The notes below the pieces were generated by a model. It ran no database searches. It was not told the DNA's origin and saw only the letters and a list, made by a program, of their open reading frames with translations. From positions 248,001-312,000 of the forward strand of contig NZ_BMZS01000006.1 of NCBI RefSeq assembly GCF_014652915.1: 64,000 nucleotides of DNA, read 5' to 3'. This DNA comes from Thalassobaculum fulvum (GTDB lineage: Bacteria; Pseudomonadota; Alphaproteobacteria; Thalassobaculales; Thalassobaculaceae). Shown here in pieces: positions 17,703 to 26,826 of the stretch; position 1 is the first letter of the stretch; each line of letters opens with the position of its first letter. A program made the translations under genes and the position numbers.

Positions 17703-19406
17703 ATGACCATCGACTCTCTGGCGCAGGCTATCGACCAGGGCCGGGGGACGACGGCCGCCGACCTCGTCCTGAAGCGGGCGAGAGTGTTCGACCTGGTCAC
17801 CGGCGAACTGGTCGACACCGACGTCGCCATCGCCGGCGACCGCATCGTCGGCACCGGCGGCGACTACCGCGGGGTCCGGGAGATCGACCTGAACGGCAAG
17901 ACCGTCGTCCCGGGTTTCATCGACACCCACCTGCACATCGAGTCGTCGCTGCTGACCCCGCACGAGTTCGACCGCTGCGTCCTGCGCTACGGCGTGACCA
18001 CGGCGATCTGCGACCCGCACGAGATCTCCAACGTCCTCGGGGCCGACGGCCTGCGGTACTTCCTCGACTCCGCCGAGGAACTGGTGATGGACGTGCGGGT
18101 GCAGCTGTCGAGCTGCGTGCCGGCGACCCACCTGGAGACCTCCGGTGCCCGGCTCGAGGCCGGCGACCTGGTGCCGTTCATGGACCATCCCAGGGTCCTC
18201 GGCCTCGCCGAGTTCATGAACTTCCCGGGGGTCCTGGCCAAGGACCCGGCCTGCCTGGCCAAGCTGGCGGCGTTCGAGGGCCGGCACATCGACGGTCACG
18301 CCCCGCTGCTGCGCGGTCTGGACCTGAACGGCTACCTGGCCGCCGGCATCCGCACCGACCACGAGATCACGACCGCCGACGAGGCGCTGGAGAAGCTGCG
18401 CAAGGGCATGCACGTGCTGATCCGCGAGGGCTCGGTCTCCAAGGACCTGCACGCCCTGATCCCGATCATCACCGAACGGCACTCGCCGTTCATCGCGCTG
18501 TGCACCGACGACCGCAACCCGCTGGACATCGCCGAGGAAGGCCATCTCGACTACATGATCCGCACGGCGATCGCCGCCGGCGCGCCGCCGCTCGCCGCCT
18601 ACCGGGCCGCCAGCATCTCGGCGGCGCGGGCGTTCCGGCTTGCCGACCGTGGCCTGGTCGCCCCCGGCTGGCGGGCCGACCTGGCGATCCTCGACGACCT
18701 GGCGGAATGCCGCGTCGCCAGCGTGATCTGCGGCGGCCGGCCGGTCGAGGACGCCCTGTTCGCGGACCGGCGGCCGGTCTCCCCGGTCGGGCTGGCCAGC
18801 GTCAAGGCGCGGCGGGTGTCGGCCGCCGACTTCGCGGCACGCGGCGGCGGTCCCTCGACCCCGGTGATCGGCGTGGTGCCCGGAAGGATCATCACCGAGC
18901 GCCGGCAGGCCACCCTGCCGTTCGCCGACGGCACGCGCCGGGCCGACACCGGCCAGGACGTGATCAAGGTCGCGGTAGTCGAACGCCACGGCAGGAACGG
19001 CAACATCGGCGTCGGCTTCGTCCACGGCTTCGGGCTGCAGCGCGGCGCCATCGCCTCGACGGTCGGCCACGACAGCCACAACATCTGCGTGGTCGGCGCC
19101 GACGACGGCGACATGGCGGTGGCGGTCAACCGGCTCGCCGAGATCGAGGGCGGCTTCGTGGTGGCCGAGGGCGGTCGCGTGCTGGCCGAGATCGCCCTGC
19201 CGGTCGCCGGCCTGATGAGCCTGATGAGCCACGAGCAGGTGCGCGATGCCCTGATCCCGTTGCGCCGCGCGGCCAAGGCGCTCGGCACCACGCTGGCCGA
19301 GCCGTTCCTGCAGGTCGCGTTTCTGCCGCTGCCGGTGATCCCGCACCTGAAGATCACCGACAGGGGGCTGGTCGACGTCGACCGCTTCGAGCTGATCGCG
19401 GCCTGA
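17703..19406 (+). CDS. ade: adenine deaminase
   Basis: The 567-residue amidohydrolase converts adenine to hypoxanthine and ammonia with a metal centre. Hallmarks are [13 protein letters not shown] (metal-binding His pair), [25 protein letters not shown] and the C-terminal ade-specific domain containing [15 protein letters not shown]. Length matches the Ade family. The ATG at 17703 follows GGACGGAG. Adenine released by the MTA phosphorylase at 45563-46462 is a plausible source of substrate (inference). The nested palindromic repeat starts 10 bases after the stop. Confidence 0.95.
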   Translation: MTIDSLAQAIDQGRGTTAADLVLKRARVFDLVTGELVDTDVAIAGDRIVGTGGDYRGVREIDLNGKTVVPGFIDTHLHIESSLLTPHEFDRCVLRYGVTTAICDPHEISNVLGADGLRYFLDSAEELVMDVRVQLSSCVPATHLETSGARLEAGDLVPFMDHPRVLGLAEFMNFPGVLAKDPACLAKLAAFEGRHIDGHAPLLRGLDLNGYLAAGIRTDHEITTADEALEKLRKGMHVLIREGSVSKDLHALIPIITERHSPFIALCTDDRNPLDIAEEGHLDYMIRTAIAAGAPPLAAYRAASISAARAFRLADRGLVAPGWRADLAILDDLAECRVASVICGGRPVEDALFADRRPVSPVGLASVKARRVSAADFAARGGGPSTPVIGVVPGRIITERRQATLPFADGTRRADTGQDVIKVAVVERHGRNGNIGVGFVHGFGLQRGAIASTVGHDSHNICVVGADDGDMAVAVNRLAEIEGGFVVAEGGRVLAEIALPVAGLMSLMSHEQVRDALIPLRRAAKALGTTLAEPFLQVAFLPLPVIPHLKITDRGLVDVDRFELIAA

Positions 19407-19415
19407 CGGGATGGC

Positions 19416-19575
19416 CCGTCGCTTCGTGGGTTCCGGCTCGGCCGCGCCGAGAGCGGCGCGCCCGTCCGGAATGACGATAAGGGGGCGAGGGATGGAGCGA
19501 TGGTCGTCCCATACCGTCGTCATTCCGGACCGGGCCGCCGACGGCGGGACGGAGCCGGAACCCACGAAGCGACGG
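19416..19575. repeat. nested-palindrome intergenic repeat, copy 1
   Basis: Outer arms at 19416-19439 and 19552-19575 are perfectly complementary over 24 bases and contain the module GTGGGTTCCGGCTC. Inner arms at 19464-19477 and 19517-19530 are perfectly complementary over 14 bases (GTCCGGAATGACGA). The transcript could fold into one long hairpin. The same modules recur at 24148, 28875 (diverged) and 51241. It occupies much of the 340-base gap 19407-19746; the remainder shows only the ribosome site of the next gene. Confidence 0.85.
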
Positions 19576-19746
19576 CTGGGCGACGGCAGTAGCCCCGTCA
19601 ACTGGAGACTTGATTTGAGCGGCGACCCGTATCATTGACGGCCCGTTCGACGGCACGGGGTGAGCTCCGGTCGTCGGGTCGCACGCCCCGGCAACCACAT
19701 CGCAGTACGACGGCGCCACCCGCGCCGGTCGCGAGGGAGATCGTTG

Positions 19747-21186
19747 ATGACCGCCTCGACCCACTGGCCCGTGCACGGCACCATCGACGGCCCGATCGTG
19801 ATGATCGGCTTCGGCTCCATCGGCAAGGGCACCCTGCCGCTGATCGAACGGCATTTCCGCTTCGACCGCAGCCGGTTCGTGGTCGTCGACCCGGACGATT
19901 CCGACCGCGCCATCCTGGACGAGCGCGGCATCCGCTTCATCCACCAGTCGGTCACCCGCGACAACTACCGCAAGCTGCTGGAGCCGCTGCTGACCGCCGG
20001 CGAGGGCCGGGGCTTCTGCGTGAACCTGTCGGTCGACACCTCCTCGCTCGACCTCATGAAGTTCTGCCGCGAGCTCGGCGTGCTGTACATCGACACCGTG
20101 GTCGAGCCGTGGCTCGGCTTCTATTTCGACGAGAACGCCGGCCCGGCCGACCGCTCGAACTACGCGCTGCGCGAGACCATCCGGGCCGAGAAGGCGGCCA
20201 GCCCGGGCGGCACCACCGCGGTGTCGTGCTGCGGCGCCAACCCCGGCATGGTGTCCTGGCTGGTCAAGCAGGCGCTGCTGGACATCGCCCGCGACACCGG
20301 CGCCGACACCGCCGTGCCGACCACCCGCGAGGGCTGGGGCCGGCTGATGCAGTCGCTGGGCGTCAAGGGCGTGCACATCGCCGAGCGCGACACCCAGCGC
20401 GCCAAGCGGCCGAAGCCGATGGACGTGTTCTGGAACACCTGGTCGGTCGAGGGCTTCCTGTCCGAGGGCTTCCAGCCGGCCGAGCTCGGCTTCGGCACCC
20501 ACGAGAAGTGGATGCCGGAGAACGGCCGCCGCCACCTCGACGGCTGCCGGGCAGCGATCTACCTGCTGCAGCCGGGCGCCAACACAAGGGTGCGCACCTG
20601 GTGCCCGACCCCGGGGCCGCAATACGGCTTCCTGGTGACCCACAACGAGTCGATCTCGATCGCCGACTACTTCACCGTCGGCGACCCCGAGGCGCCGGAA
20701 TTCCGGCCGACCTGCCACTACGCCTACCACCCGTGCAACGACGCGGTGCTGTCGCTGCACGAACTGTTCGGGCGGGCCGGCAAGGTCCAGCCGGTGCTGC
20801 ACGTGCTGAACGAGGACGAGATCATCGACGGCGAGGACGAGCTCGGCGTGCTGCTCTACGGCCACGCCAAGAACGCCTACTGGTACGGCTCGCAGCTGTC
20901 GATCGACGAGACCCGCGGGCTGGCGCCGTACCAGAACGCCACCGGCCTGCAGGTCACCTCGGCGGTGCTGGCCGGCATGGTGTGGGCGCTGGAGAATCCG
21001 GAGGCCGGCATCGTCGAGGCCGACGAGATGGACTTCGCGCGCTGCCTCGAGGTCCAGACCCGGTATCTCGGCCCGGTCAAGGGCTACTACACCGACTGGA
21101 CGCCGCTGACCGACCGGCCGGGCCTGTTCCCCGAGGACATGGACCCGACCGATCCCTGGCAGTTCCGCAACGTGCTGGTGCGCTGA
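19747..21186 (+). CDS. hss: homospermidine synthase
   Basis: The 479-residue cytoplasmic enzyme makes sym-homospermidine from putrescine in an NAD-dependent aminobutyl transfer. The nucleotide-binding start IVMIGFGSIGKGTLPLIERH, followed by VVVDPDD, SVDTSSLDLMKFC, SCCGANPGMVSWLVKQAL and HPCNDAVLSLHELFG, matches bacterial Hss over full length. The ATG at 19747 is preceded by GAGGGAGA. Homospermidine is the signature polyamine of many alphaproteobacteria. The gene stands alone between the repeat and a serine hydrolase gene 43 bases downstream. Confidence 0.95.
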   Translation: MTASTHWPVHGTIDGPIVMIGFGSIGKGTLPLIERHFRFDRSRFVVVDPDDSDRAILDERGIRFIHQSVTRDNYRKLLEPLLTAGEGRGFCVNLSVDTSSLDLMKFCRELGVLYIDTVVEPWLGFYFDENAGPADRSNYALRETIRAEKAASPGGTTAVSCCGANPGMVSWLVKQALLDIARDTGADTAVPTTREGWGRLMQSLGVKGVHIAERDTQRAKRPKPMDVFWNTWSVEGFLSEGFQPAELGFGTHEKWMPENGRRHLDGCRAAIYLLQPGANTRVRTWCPTPGPQYGFLVTHNESISIADYFTVGDPEAPEFRPTCHYAYHPCNDAVLSLHELFGRAGKVQPVLHVLNEDEIIDGEDELGVLLYGHAKNAYWYGSQLSIDETRGLAPYQNATGLQVTSAVLAGMVWALENPEAGIVEADEMDFARCLEVQTRYLGPVKGYYTDWTPLTDRPGLFPEDMDPTDPWQFRNVLVR

Positions 21187-21229
21187 GCCGGGCTGGCGGC
21201 GGCCGGACCGCGCCCCTATATCGGGGCCG

Positions 21230-22279
21230 ATGACCGGACGCCTCGCCTCCCTCCCCGCCATCCGTCCCGCGCCCAGCCGGCGGGCGGTGCTCGCCGGGCT
21301 CGCGGCCACCGGCGCGACCGGCCTCCGCCCGGCCACGGCAGCCGCCACGGCCGCCGTCGAGAGCGTTCGGCGCCGGGCGGCGGCGTTCGAGCAGCTTCAC
21401 GCCCTGGTGGTCGGCCGCGGCGGCGAAATCCTGCTGGCCGAGGCGTTCCGCGGCCCGCCGGTCGACCGGCCGGTCAACGTCAAGTCGGTGTCGAAGACCG
21501 TGGTCGCCAGCCTGGTCGGCTGCGCGCTCGATCGCGGCCTGCTGGACGGCGTCGACGTCCCGTTCGCGGCAATGGCGCCCGACCTGATCCCCGCGGGCGC
21601 CGACCCGCGGGTGCGCCGGATCACGGTCGCCGACCTGCTGACCATGCAGGCCGGGCTGGAGCGCACCTCCGGCCCGAACTACGGCCGCTGGGTGCGGAGC
21701 CGGAACTGGGTGTCGCACGCGCTGACCCGGCCGTTCGTGGCAGAGCCCGGCGCCGGCATGCTGTACTCCACCGGCAGCTACCACCTGCTGGGCGCGGCAC
21801 TCGCCGAGGCGACCGGGCGGGACCTGCTCTCGCTCGCCCGCGACTGGCTGGGCGGCCCGCTGGGCATCGCCGTGCCGCCGTGGACCCGCGACCCGCAGGG
21901 CCGCTACATGGGCGGCAACAACATGGCGCTGTCGCCGCTCGCCCTGTACCGGTTCGGCGAGATGTGGCGCTCGGGCGGGCTCTGGAACGACAGGCGCGTG
22001 CTGAGCCGGGCCTGGGTCGAGGCCTCATGGACGCCGCGCACGACCTCGGTGTTCTCCGGCGACGACTACGGCTACGGCTGGTTCCTGACCGAGGCGGGCG
22101 GGCACGCCGTCAGCTACGCCCGCGGCTACGGCGGCCAGATGCTCTACGTGGTGCCCTCGCTCGGACTGACCGTGGCGGTGACCTCCGACCCGACCCGGCC
22201 GGCCCGTTCCGAGGGCTATGCCGGCGACCTGAAGACGATGCTGGCCGAGGACATCATCCCGGCGCTCGGGCGGGCCTGA
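21230..22279 (+). CDS. serine hydrolase, beta-lactamase/class C esterase fold
   Basis: The 349-residue protein has a twin-arginine-like signal (PSRRAVLAGLAATGATGL), so it is probably exported folded. The catalytic Ser-Lys pair lies in VKSVSKTVVASLVG. The Tyr motif is YSTGSYHLLGAAL and the third motif region is ARGYGGQMLYVVP. It belongs to the broad penicillin-binding/esterase family, and nothing marks it as a true antibiotic beta-lactamase. The ATG at 21230 follows GGGG, 43 bases after hss. It converges with the channel gene, whose stop is 9 bases away. Confidence 0.83.
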   Translation: MTGRLASLPAIRPAPSRRAVLAGLAATGATGLRPATAAATAAVESVRRRAAAFEQLHALVVGRGGEILLAEAFRGPPVDRPVNVKSVSKTVVASLVGCALDRGLLDGVDVPFAAMAPDLIPAGADPRVRRITVADLLTMQAGLERTSGPNYGRWVRSRNWVSHALTRPFVAEPGAGMLYSTGSYHLLGAALAEATGRDLLSLARDWLGGPLGIAVPPWTRDPQGRYMGGNNMALSPLALYRFGEMWRSGGLWNDRRVLSRAWVEASWTPRTTSVFSGDDYGYGWFLTEAGGHAVSYARGYGGQMLYVVPSLGLTVAVTSDPTRPARSEGYAGDLKTMLAEDIIPALGRA

Positions 22280-22288
22280 ACGGCCGGC

Positions 22289-23110
22289 TCATCCCTCGCC
22301 CTCGGTATCGAGGTGGATCAGGTTGCCGCAGTGCTTGCAGTGCACCGCATCGGGCTCGTGCCGGTTCAGGCCGCAATGCTCGCACTCGTGGCGGACCTTG
22401 TGCGGGCGGAACAGCACCTGTGCCAACCGCAGGAACAGGGTCACGCCGAAGATCATGATGACCACGGCCAGCAGGTGGCCGCCGGATCCCTCCAGGGTGA
22501 TGTCGCCGAAACCGGTCGTGGTGAGCGCGGCGACGGTGAAGTACAGCGCGTCGACGTAGTTGTTGATGTCGTCGTTGCGCCCCGCCTGGGTCTCGAAGAC
22601 CAGCCCGGTGGTGACGAACAGGAACACCACCAGGTGCAGGATCGCCATCAGCAGGTCCTCGTGCCGGCGGAACACCGGCAGGTCGGCGCGCAGGCGCCGC
22701 AGCATCTGGTAGGCGTGCATCAACCGCAGCGTCCGCAGCACCCGCAGGAAACCGGCGGCGCCGCCCAGGGCCGGGGCCAGGAACGACACGATCGCCGCCA
22801 GCTCGGCCAGCACGATCGGGTTGGCCAGCATGGCGAGCGGCCGAGGGTCGATCCACAGCCGGGCCAGCAGGTCGGCGAGGAAGACCGTGCCCAGCACCGG
22901 GTCGACCACCCGGGTGACCGCGCCCGCCTCCAGGAACGATGAGACGACGATGTACAGCAGGGTCGCCAGGTCGAGCGCCAGCACGCCGTAGCGGAACGCC
23001 TGGGCCCGCCGCGACCCGCCCGCGTATAGATTTCGGACCGACTGGCGGGCGGCGCCGACCCGGTCGCCCAGCCGCCCGCCGATCCCGGCCGGTTCGTGCT
23101 TCCTGCCCAT
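22289..23110 (-). CDS. voltage-gated-type potassium channel with C-terminal zinc ribbon
   Basis: The 273-residue membrane protein has the six-helix plan of voltage-gated channels. It has an arginine-rich S4-like helix (LRVLRTLRLMHAYQMLRRLR), a pore helix and a selectivity filter reading TTTGFGDIT (canonical filters read TVGYG), followed by a final helix. The cytoplasmic tail ends in a zinc-ribbon-like CEHCGLNRHEPDAVHCKHCG (two CxxC pairs). Such a tail could sense redox or metal, or assemble subunits (inference). The ATG at 23110 follows GGATCGGGA. The GFGD variant may still conduct potassium, but selectivity is not certain. Confidence 0.82.
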   Translation of the reverse strand: MGRKHEPAGIGGRLGDRVGAARQSVRNLYAGGSRRAQAFRYGVLALDLATLLYIVVSSFLEAGAVTRVVDPVLGTVFLADLLARLWIDPRPLAMLANPIVLAELAAIVSFLAPALGGAAGFLRVLRTLRLMHAYQMLRRLRADLPVFRRHEDLLMAILHLVVFLFVTTGLVFETQAGRNDDINNYVDALYFTVAALTTTGFGDITLEGSGGHLLAVVIMIFGVTLFLRLAQVLFRPHKVRHECEHCGLNRHEPDAVHCKHCGNLIHLDTEGEG

Positions 23111-23217
23111 TCCCGATCCGCCGTGTTGCCTGCGCTCGCCGCCGCCGACATGGTCGCGTTCCGCGTGGATCCGGCTACGGTATCGTTCCGAGCCCGCCAC
23201 CGCCACGAGGCCGTCCG

Positions 23218-24144
23218 ATGCCGACCGATCCCAGCCACCATTCCGCCCACGACGCCGAGGCCGATCCGCGCAACGACGACCTGCGCCTGTACGTCAACGG
23301 CCGCATCGTGCACCGCTCGGAAGCGGTGGTGTCGGTCTACGACGCCGGATTCATGCTGGGCGACGGGGTGTGGGAGGGGCTGCGCCTGTACAACGGCAAC
23401 TGGGCGTTCCTGGGCGAGCACCTGGACCGGCTGTTCGAGGCCGCCAAGGCGATCGACCTGGAGATCGGCATGACCCGGGCCGAGCTGAAGGACGCGCTCG
23501 ATGCAACCGCCGCTGCCAACGCCATGCGCGACGACGCCCACGCCCGGCTGATGGTGACCCGCGGGGTCAAGGCCAAGCCGTTCCAGGACCCGCGGCTGTC
23601 GCGCTCCGGCCCGACCGTCGTGATCATCATGGAGCATTCGACGCCGAGCGCCGCGACCGCCGACCGCGGGCTGCGCCTGCACACCGTGCCGATCGTGCGC
23701 GGCCTGCCGGTCACCCAGGACCCGAAGCTGAACTCGCACTCCAAGCTGAACTGCATCCTGGCCGGCATCCACGCCATCAAGGCCGGCGCCGACGAGGCGC
23801 TGATGCTGGATCCGCACGGCTTCGTCAACACCACCAACTCCTGCAACTTCTTCATCGTCCGCCGGGGCGAGGTATGGACCTCGACCGGCGACTACTGCAT
23901 GAACGGCATCACAAGGAAGAAAGTGATCGAAGTCTGCCGCGCCGACGGCATCCCGGTGTTCGAGCGCAACTTCTCGCTGGTCGACACCTACGGCGCCGAC
24001 GAGGCGTTCGTCACCGGCACCTTCGGCGGCCAGACCCGGGTCGCGGAGATCGACGGCCGGGCGATCGGCGAGGGCGAGACGGGGCCGGTCACGCGGCGGA
24101 TCCAGGGGCTGTACAAGGCGCTGGTGGCGCAGGACACGGCGTAG
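23218..24144 (+). CDS. PLP-dependent class IV aminotransferase (branched-chain/D-amino-acid type)
   Basis: The 308-residue enzyme has the fold-type IV PLP domain: VVSVYDAGFMLGDGVWEGLRLY, and the Schiff-base lysine in NSHSKLNCILAG. The cofactor-region segment reads GFVNTTNSCNFF where IlvE has an EgsgsNiF-type sequence. GADEAFVTGTFGG closes the fold. The family includes branched-chain and D-amino acid aminotransferases; the substrate cannot be read from sequence. The ATG at 23218 has GAGG upstream. A palindromic repeat follows the stop and separates it from the convergent LysR gene. Confidence 0.87.
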   Translation: MPTDPSHHSAHDAEADPRNDDLRLYVNGRIVHRSEAVVSVYDAGFMLGDGVWEGLRLYNGNWAFLGEHLDRLFEAAKAIDLEIGMTRAELKDALDATAAANAMRDDAHARLMVTRGVKAKPFQDPRLSRSGPTVVIIMEHSTPSAATADRGLRLHTVPIVRGLPVTQDPKLNSHSKLNCILAGIHAIKAGADEALMLDPHGFVNTTNSCNFFIVRRGEVWTSTGDYCMNGITRKKVIEVCRADGIPVFERNFSLVDTYGADEAFVTGTFGGQTRVAEIDGRAIGEGETGPVTRRIQGLYKALVAQDTA

Positions 24145-24147
24145 GGT

Positions 24148-24205
24148 GGCGGGTGGGTTCCGGCTCGCCCGCGCCGGGGCGGCACGGAGCCGGAACCCAC
24201 CCGCC
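24148..24205. repeat. palindromic intergenic repeat, copy 2 (short form)
   Basis: Arms at 24148-24166 and 24187-24205 are perfectly complementary over 19 bases and carry the GTGGGTTCCGGCTC module of copy 1, without the inner GGAATGACG module. It lies between convergent genes and could terminate transcription in both directions, though no T-run follows. Confidence 0.8.
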
Positions 24206-24228
24206 GCTGCCGACAGCCGCCGACACCC

Positions 24229-25134
24229 TCAGGCCGCCACCCCCGACAGCAGCCAGTCGCGCACCCTTCGGGCGTTCGCGCCGATGTCGCGGTCGGCCGG
24301 CCAGACCACGCGGAACGCCAGCCCGGTTTGCAGCACGTGGTCGGAGACCCGCTCGAGCAGGCCGGTCTCGACCATCGGGTCGATCAGGTGGCGCCAGCCG
24401 AGCGCGATGCCCTGGCCGCCAAGCACCGCCTGCACCACCAGGACGTAGTCGTTGATCAGCAGGCCCCGGTCGCCGGACGGCGGCGGCACCCCCTGGCCGG
24501 CGAACCAGTCGTCCCAGTCGGCGGTCGGGCGGAACGGCTCTTCCAGGTGGATCAGGCGGTGCTCCGCGAACTCGGCGGCCGAGGCGGGGCAGCCGAACTG
24601 CTCGACATAGGCCGGGGCGACGATCGGCGTGATCTCCTCCTCGGCCAGCACAGCGTCCTCGCAACCCGGCCACGATCCCGCCGGGCCGACCCGGATGCCG
24701 AGCGGCAGACTCTCCGCCACCAGGTCGAGGTCGCGGTCGGAGGTCTGGATGCGCAGGTCGATGCCCGGCAGGTCGGCCCGGAACCGCGCCAGCCGCGGCA
24801 GCATCCAGAAGCTGGCGAACGCGGTCGAGGCCGACAGGGTCACGTGGCGGTCGGCGCCGGCGGTCAGGTCCTCGGCCGACTTGCGGATGTAGGTCAGGCC
24901 GAGCGCCACGTCGGCGTGGAACCGCTTGCCGGCCTCGGTCAGCGCCACCGAGCGGTGCTGGCGGCGGAACAGCGGAGTGCGCAGTTCCGCCTCGATCTTG
25001 CGGATCGCGAAGCTGACCGCCGCCTGGCTGATGCCGAGCTCCTCGGCCGCGCGGGTGAAGCTGCCGAGCCGGCCGGCCGCCTCGAACACGATCAGGGCGT
25101 TCGCCGAGGGCAGCAGTGAACGCAGGGTTGCCAT
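24229..25134 (-). CDS. LysR-family transcriptional regulator (GcvA-like)
   Basis: The 301-residue protein has an N-terminal helix-turn-helix (about 5-65): FEAAGRLGSFTRAAEELGIS, QAAVSFAIRKIE and LFRRQHRSVALTEAG. A periplasmic-binding-like effector domain follows. The sequence style (PLFRRQHR, LSASTAFASFWMLPRL) is that of the GcvA group. It is divergent from the MttB-family gene, 95 bases away, and is the obvious candidate regulator of the 25.2-32 kb cluster (inference). The effector is unknown. Confidence 0.9.
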   Translation of the reverse strand: MATLRSLLPSANALIVFEAAGRLGSFTRAAEELGISQAAVSFAIRKIEAELRTPLFRRQHRSVALTEAGKRFHADVALGLTYIRKSAEDLTAGADRHVTLSASTAFASFWMLPRLARFRADLPGIDLRIQTSDRDLDLVAESLPLGIRVGPAGSWPGCEDAVLAEEEITPIVAPAYVEQFGCPASAAEFAEHRLIHLEEPFRPTADWDDWFAGQGVPPPSGDRGLLINDYVLVVQAVLGGQGIALGWRHLIDPMVETGLLERVSDHVLQTGLAFRVVWPADRDIGANARRVRDWLLSGVAA

Positions 25135-25143
25135 AAGCCCTGA

Positions 25144-25161
25144 TTATCTGACGGGCCAGAA
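25144..25161. promoter_or_regulatory. candidate LysR-type binding site
   Basis: TTATCTGACGGGCCAGAA contains TCTG-N6-CAGA, a short dyad of the kind bound by LysR regulators. It sits 9 bases from the LysR start and 68 bases before the MttB-family start. The match is weak and rests mainly on position. Confidence 0.3.
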
Positions 25162-25229
25162 TTTTCCGTCGTCACGGCGACCGCCGGCGTCGCCTACGCT
25201 GCAGGATACGGTCGACAGGGAGGTTCGCC

Positions 25230-26786
25230 ATGAGCGTTGCCGAGCCGATGGGAGACACTACCGCCGCGCCCACCCGGAGCCGCCGCCGCGAGCGCCGGCC
25301 GGAGCGCCGCGCCGGCGCCGCCGCCCCCGCCTACATCACCCGCCGGATCCCGACCTACGAGTTGCTCGGCGAGGAGGCGCTCGCCCGCATCGAGGACACC
25401 GCCGACCGGATCCTGGAGGAGATCGGCATCGACTTCCGCGGCGGCGACGACCGCGCCATCGAGCTGTGGCGCGAGGCCGGCGCCGAGGTCGACGACGAGC
25501 GCGTGCGGTTCCCGCGCGGCCTGGTCCGCCAGGTGCTGTCGACGGCGCCGGCCGAGTTCGTCCACCACGCCCGCAACCCGGCCCGCTCGGTCAGGATCGG
25601 CGGCGACGCGGTGGTGTTCGCGCCGGCCTACGGCTCGCCGTTCGTCATGGATCTGGACCAGGGCCGGCGCTACGGAACCATGGACGACTTCCGGAACTTC
25701 GTGAAACTCGCCTACGCCTCGCCCTGGCTGCACCACTCCGGCGGCACGGTGTGCGAGCCGACCGACGTGGCGGTGAACAAGCGCCACCTGGACATGGTCT
25801 ACGCCCACATCCGGCACTCCGATAAGGCCTACCTGGGCTCGGTCACCGCCGAGGAACGGGCCGAGGACTCGGTCGAGATGACCCGGATCCTGTTCGGGGC
25901 CGGGTTCTTGGAGTCGAACTGCGCGATAATGGGCAACTTCAACGTCAACTCGCCGCTGGTCTGGGACGCCACCATGACCCAGGGCATCCGGGCCTACGCC
26001 CGGGCCAACCAGGGCACCATCATCGTGCCGTTCATCCTGGGCGGCGCCATGGGGCCGGTCACCAATGCCGGCGCCATCGCCCAGGCGCATGCCGAGACCC
26101 TGGTCGGCTGCGCGCTGAGCCAGCTCGAGCGGCCGGGGGCGCCGACCATCTACGGCAACTTCCTGTCGTCGATGTCGCTGCGCTCGGGCTCGCCGACCTT
26201 CGGCACGCCGGAGCCCGCGCTCGGCTCGCTGGTGGTCGGCCAGCTCGCCCGCCGCGCCGGGCTGCCGCTGCGCTGCTCGGGCGCCTTCACCACCTCGAAG
26301 CTGCCCGACGCCCAGTCGATGATGGAGAGCGTCACCTCGATGCACGCCGCCGTGCAGTGCGGCGCCAACTACATCCTGCACGCCGCCGGCTTCCTCGACG
26401 GCCTGCTGTCGATGTCCTACGAGAAATTCGTGCTCGACGCCGACTTCTGCGGGGCGCTGCACACCTATCTCGCCGGCGTGACGGTCGACGACACTACGCT
26501 GGCGCTCGACGCCTTCCGCGAGGTCGGGCCGGGCAACCACTTCTTCGGCTGCGCCCACACCATGGCGAACTACGAGACCGCGTTCTGGGACTCCGAGCTG
26601 TCCGACAACACTACGTTCGAGCAGTGGAGCGAGGCCGGCGGCGAGGACTCGATGGTTCGTGCCAACAAGCGCTGGAAGCGTATCCTGGCCGAGGTCGAGG
26701 ACCCGCCGATCGACCCCGCAGTCGACGAGGCGCTGCGAGACTTCGTGACCCGGCGCAAGGGATCGATGCCGGACGCGTGGTACTGA
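25230..26786 (+). CDS. MttB-family (non-pyrrolysine) methyltransferase
   Basis: The 518-residue protein belongs to the trimethylamine methyltransferase superfamily: ITRRIPTYELLGEEAL, DRILEEIGIDFRGG, a TIM barrel with GNFNVNSPLVWD, and a C-terminal GPGNHFFGCAHTMANYETAFWDSEL. There is no in-frame amber codon, so it is the pyrrolysine-free branch. That branch includes glycine betaine methyltransferases acting on quaternary amines with a corrinoid protein. The N-terminus has an arginine-rich extension (about 15-32). No corrinoid protein or reactivase gene lies nearby. GGGAGG precedes the ATG. It heads a likely operon with the flavoprotein at 26827. Confidence 0.88.
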   Translation: MSVAEPMGDTTAAPTRSRRRERRPERRAGAAAPAYITRRIPTYELLGEEALARIEDTADRILEEIGIDFRGGDDRAIELWREAGAEVDDERVRFPRGLVRQVLSTAPAEFVHHARNPARSVRIGGDAVVFAPAYGSPFVMDLDQGRRYGTMDDFRNFVKLAYASPWLHHSGGTVCEPTDVAVNKRHLDMVYAHIRHSDKAYLGSVTAEERAEDSVEMTRILFGAGFLESNCAIMGNFNVNSPLVWDATMTQGIRAYARANQGTIIVPFILGGAMGPVTNAGAIAQAHAETLVGCALSQLERPGAPTIYGNFLSSMSLRSGSPTFGTPEPALGSLVVGQLARRAGLPLRCSGAFTTSKLPDAQSMMESVTSMHAAVQCGANYILHAAGFLDGLLSMSYEKFVLDADFCGALHTYLAGVTVDDTTLALDAFREVGPGNHFFGCAHTMANYETAFWDSELSDNTTFEQWSEAGGEDSMVRANKRWKRILAEVEDPPIDPAVDEALRDFVTRRKGSMPDAWY

Positions 26787-26826
26787 TCGGGGAGCCCTTC
26801 GACCGCGGAACCAGGGGGAGAACCGC

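Noticed and set aside
17452-17706. 84-codon plus-strand frame in the AT-rich gap before adenine deaminase
   Set aside because: Composition changes abruptly halfway, there is no motif and no convincing ribosome site, and it runs into the adenine deaminase start. More likely regulatory DNA.
21230-22279. Antibiotic-resistance beta-lactamase calls for the two serine hydrolases (also 32163-33422)
   Set aside because: Only the general fold motifs are present; nothing distinguishes them from the many esterases and peptidases of this superfamily.
25230-26786. Pyrrolysine-containing TMA methyltransferase
   Set aside because: There is no in-frame TAG; the frame is complete at 518 codons, so it is the non-pyrrolysine branch.
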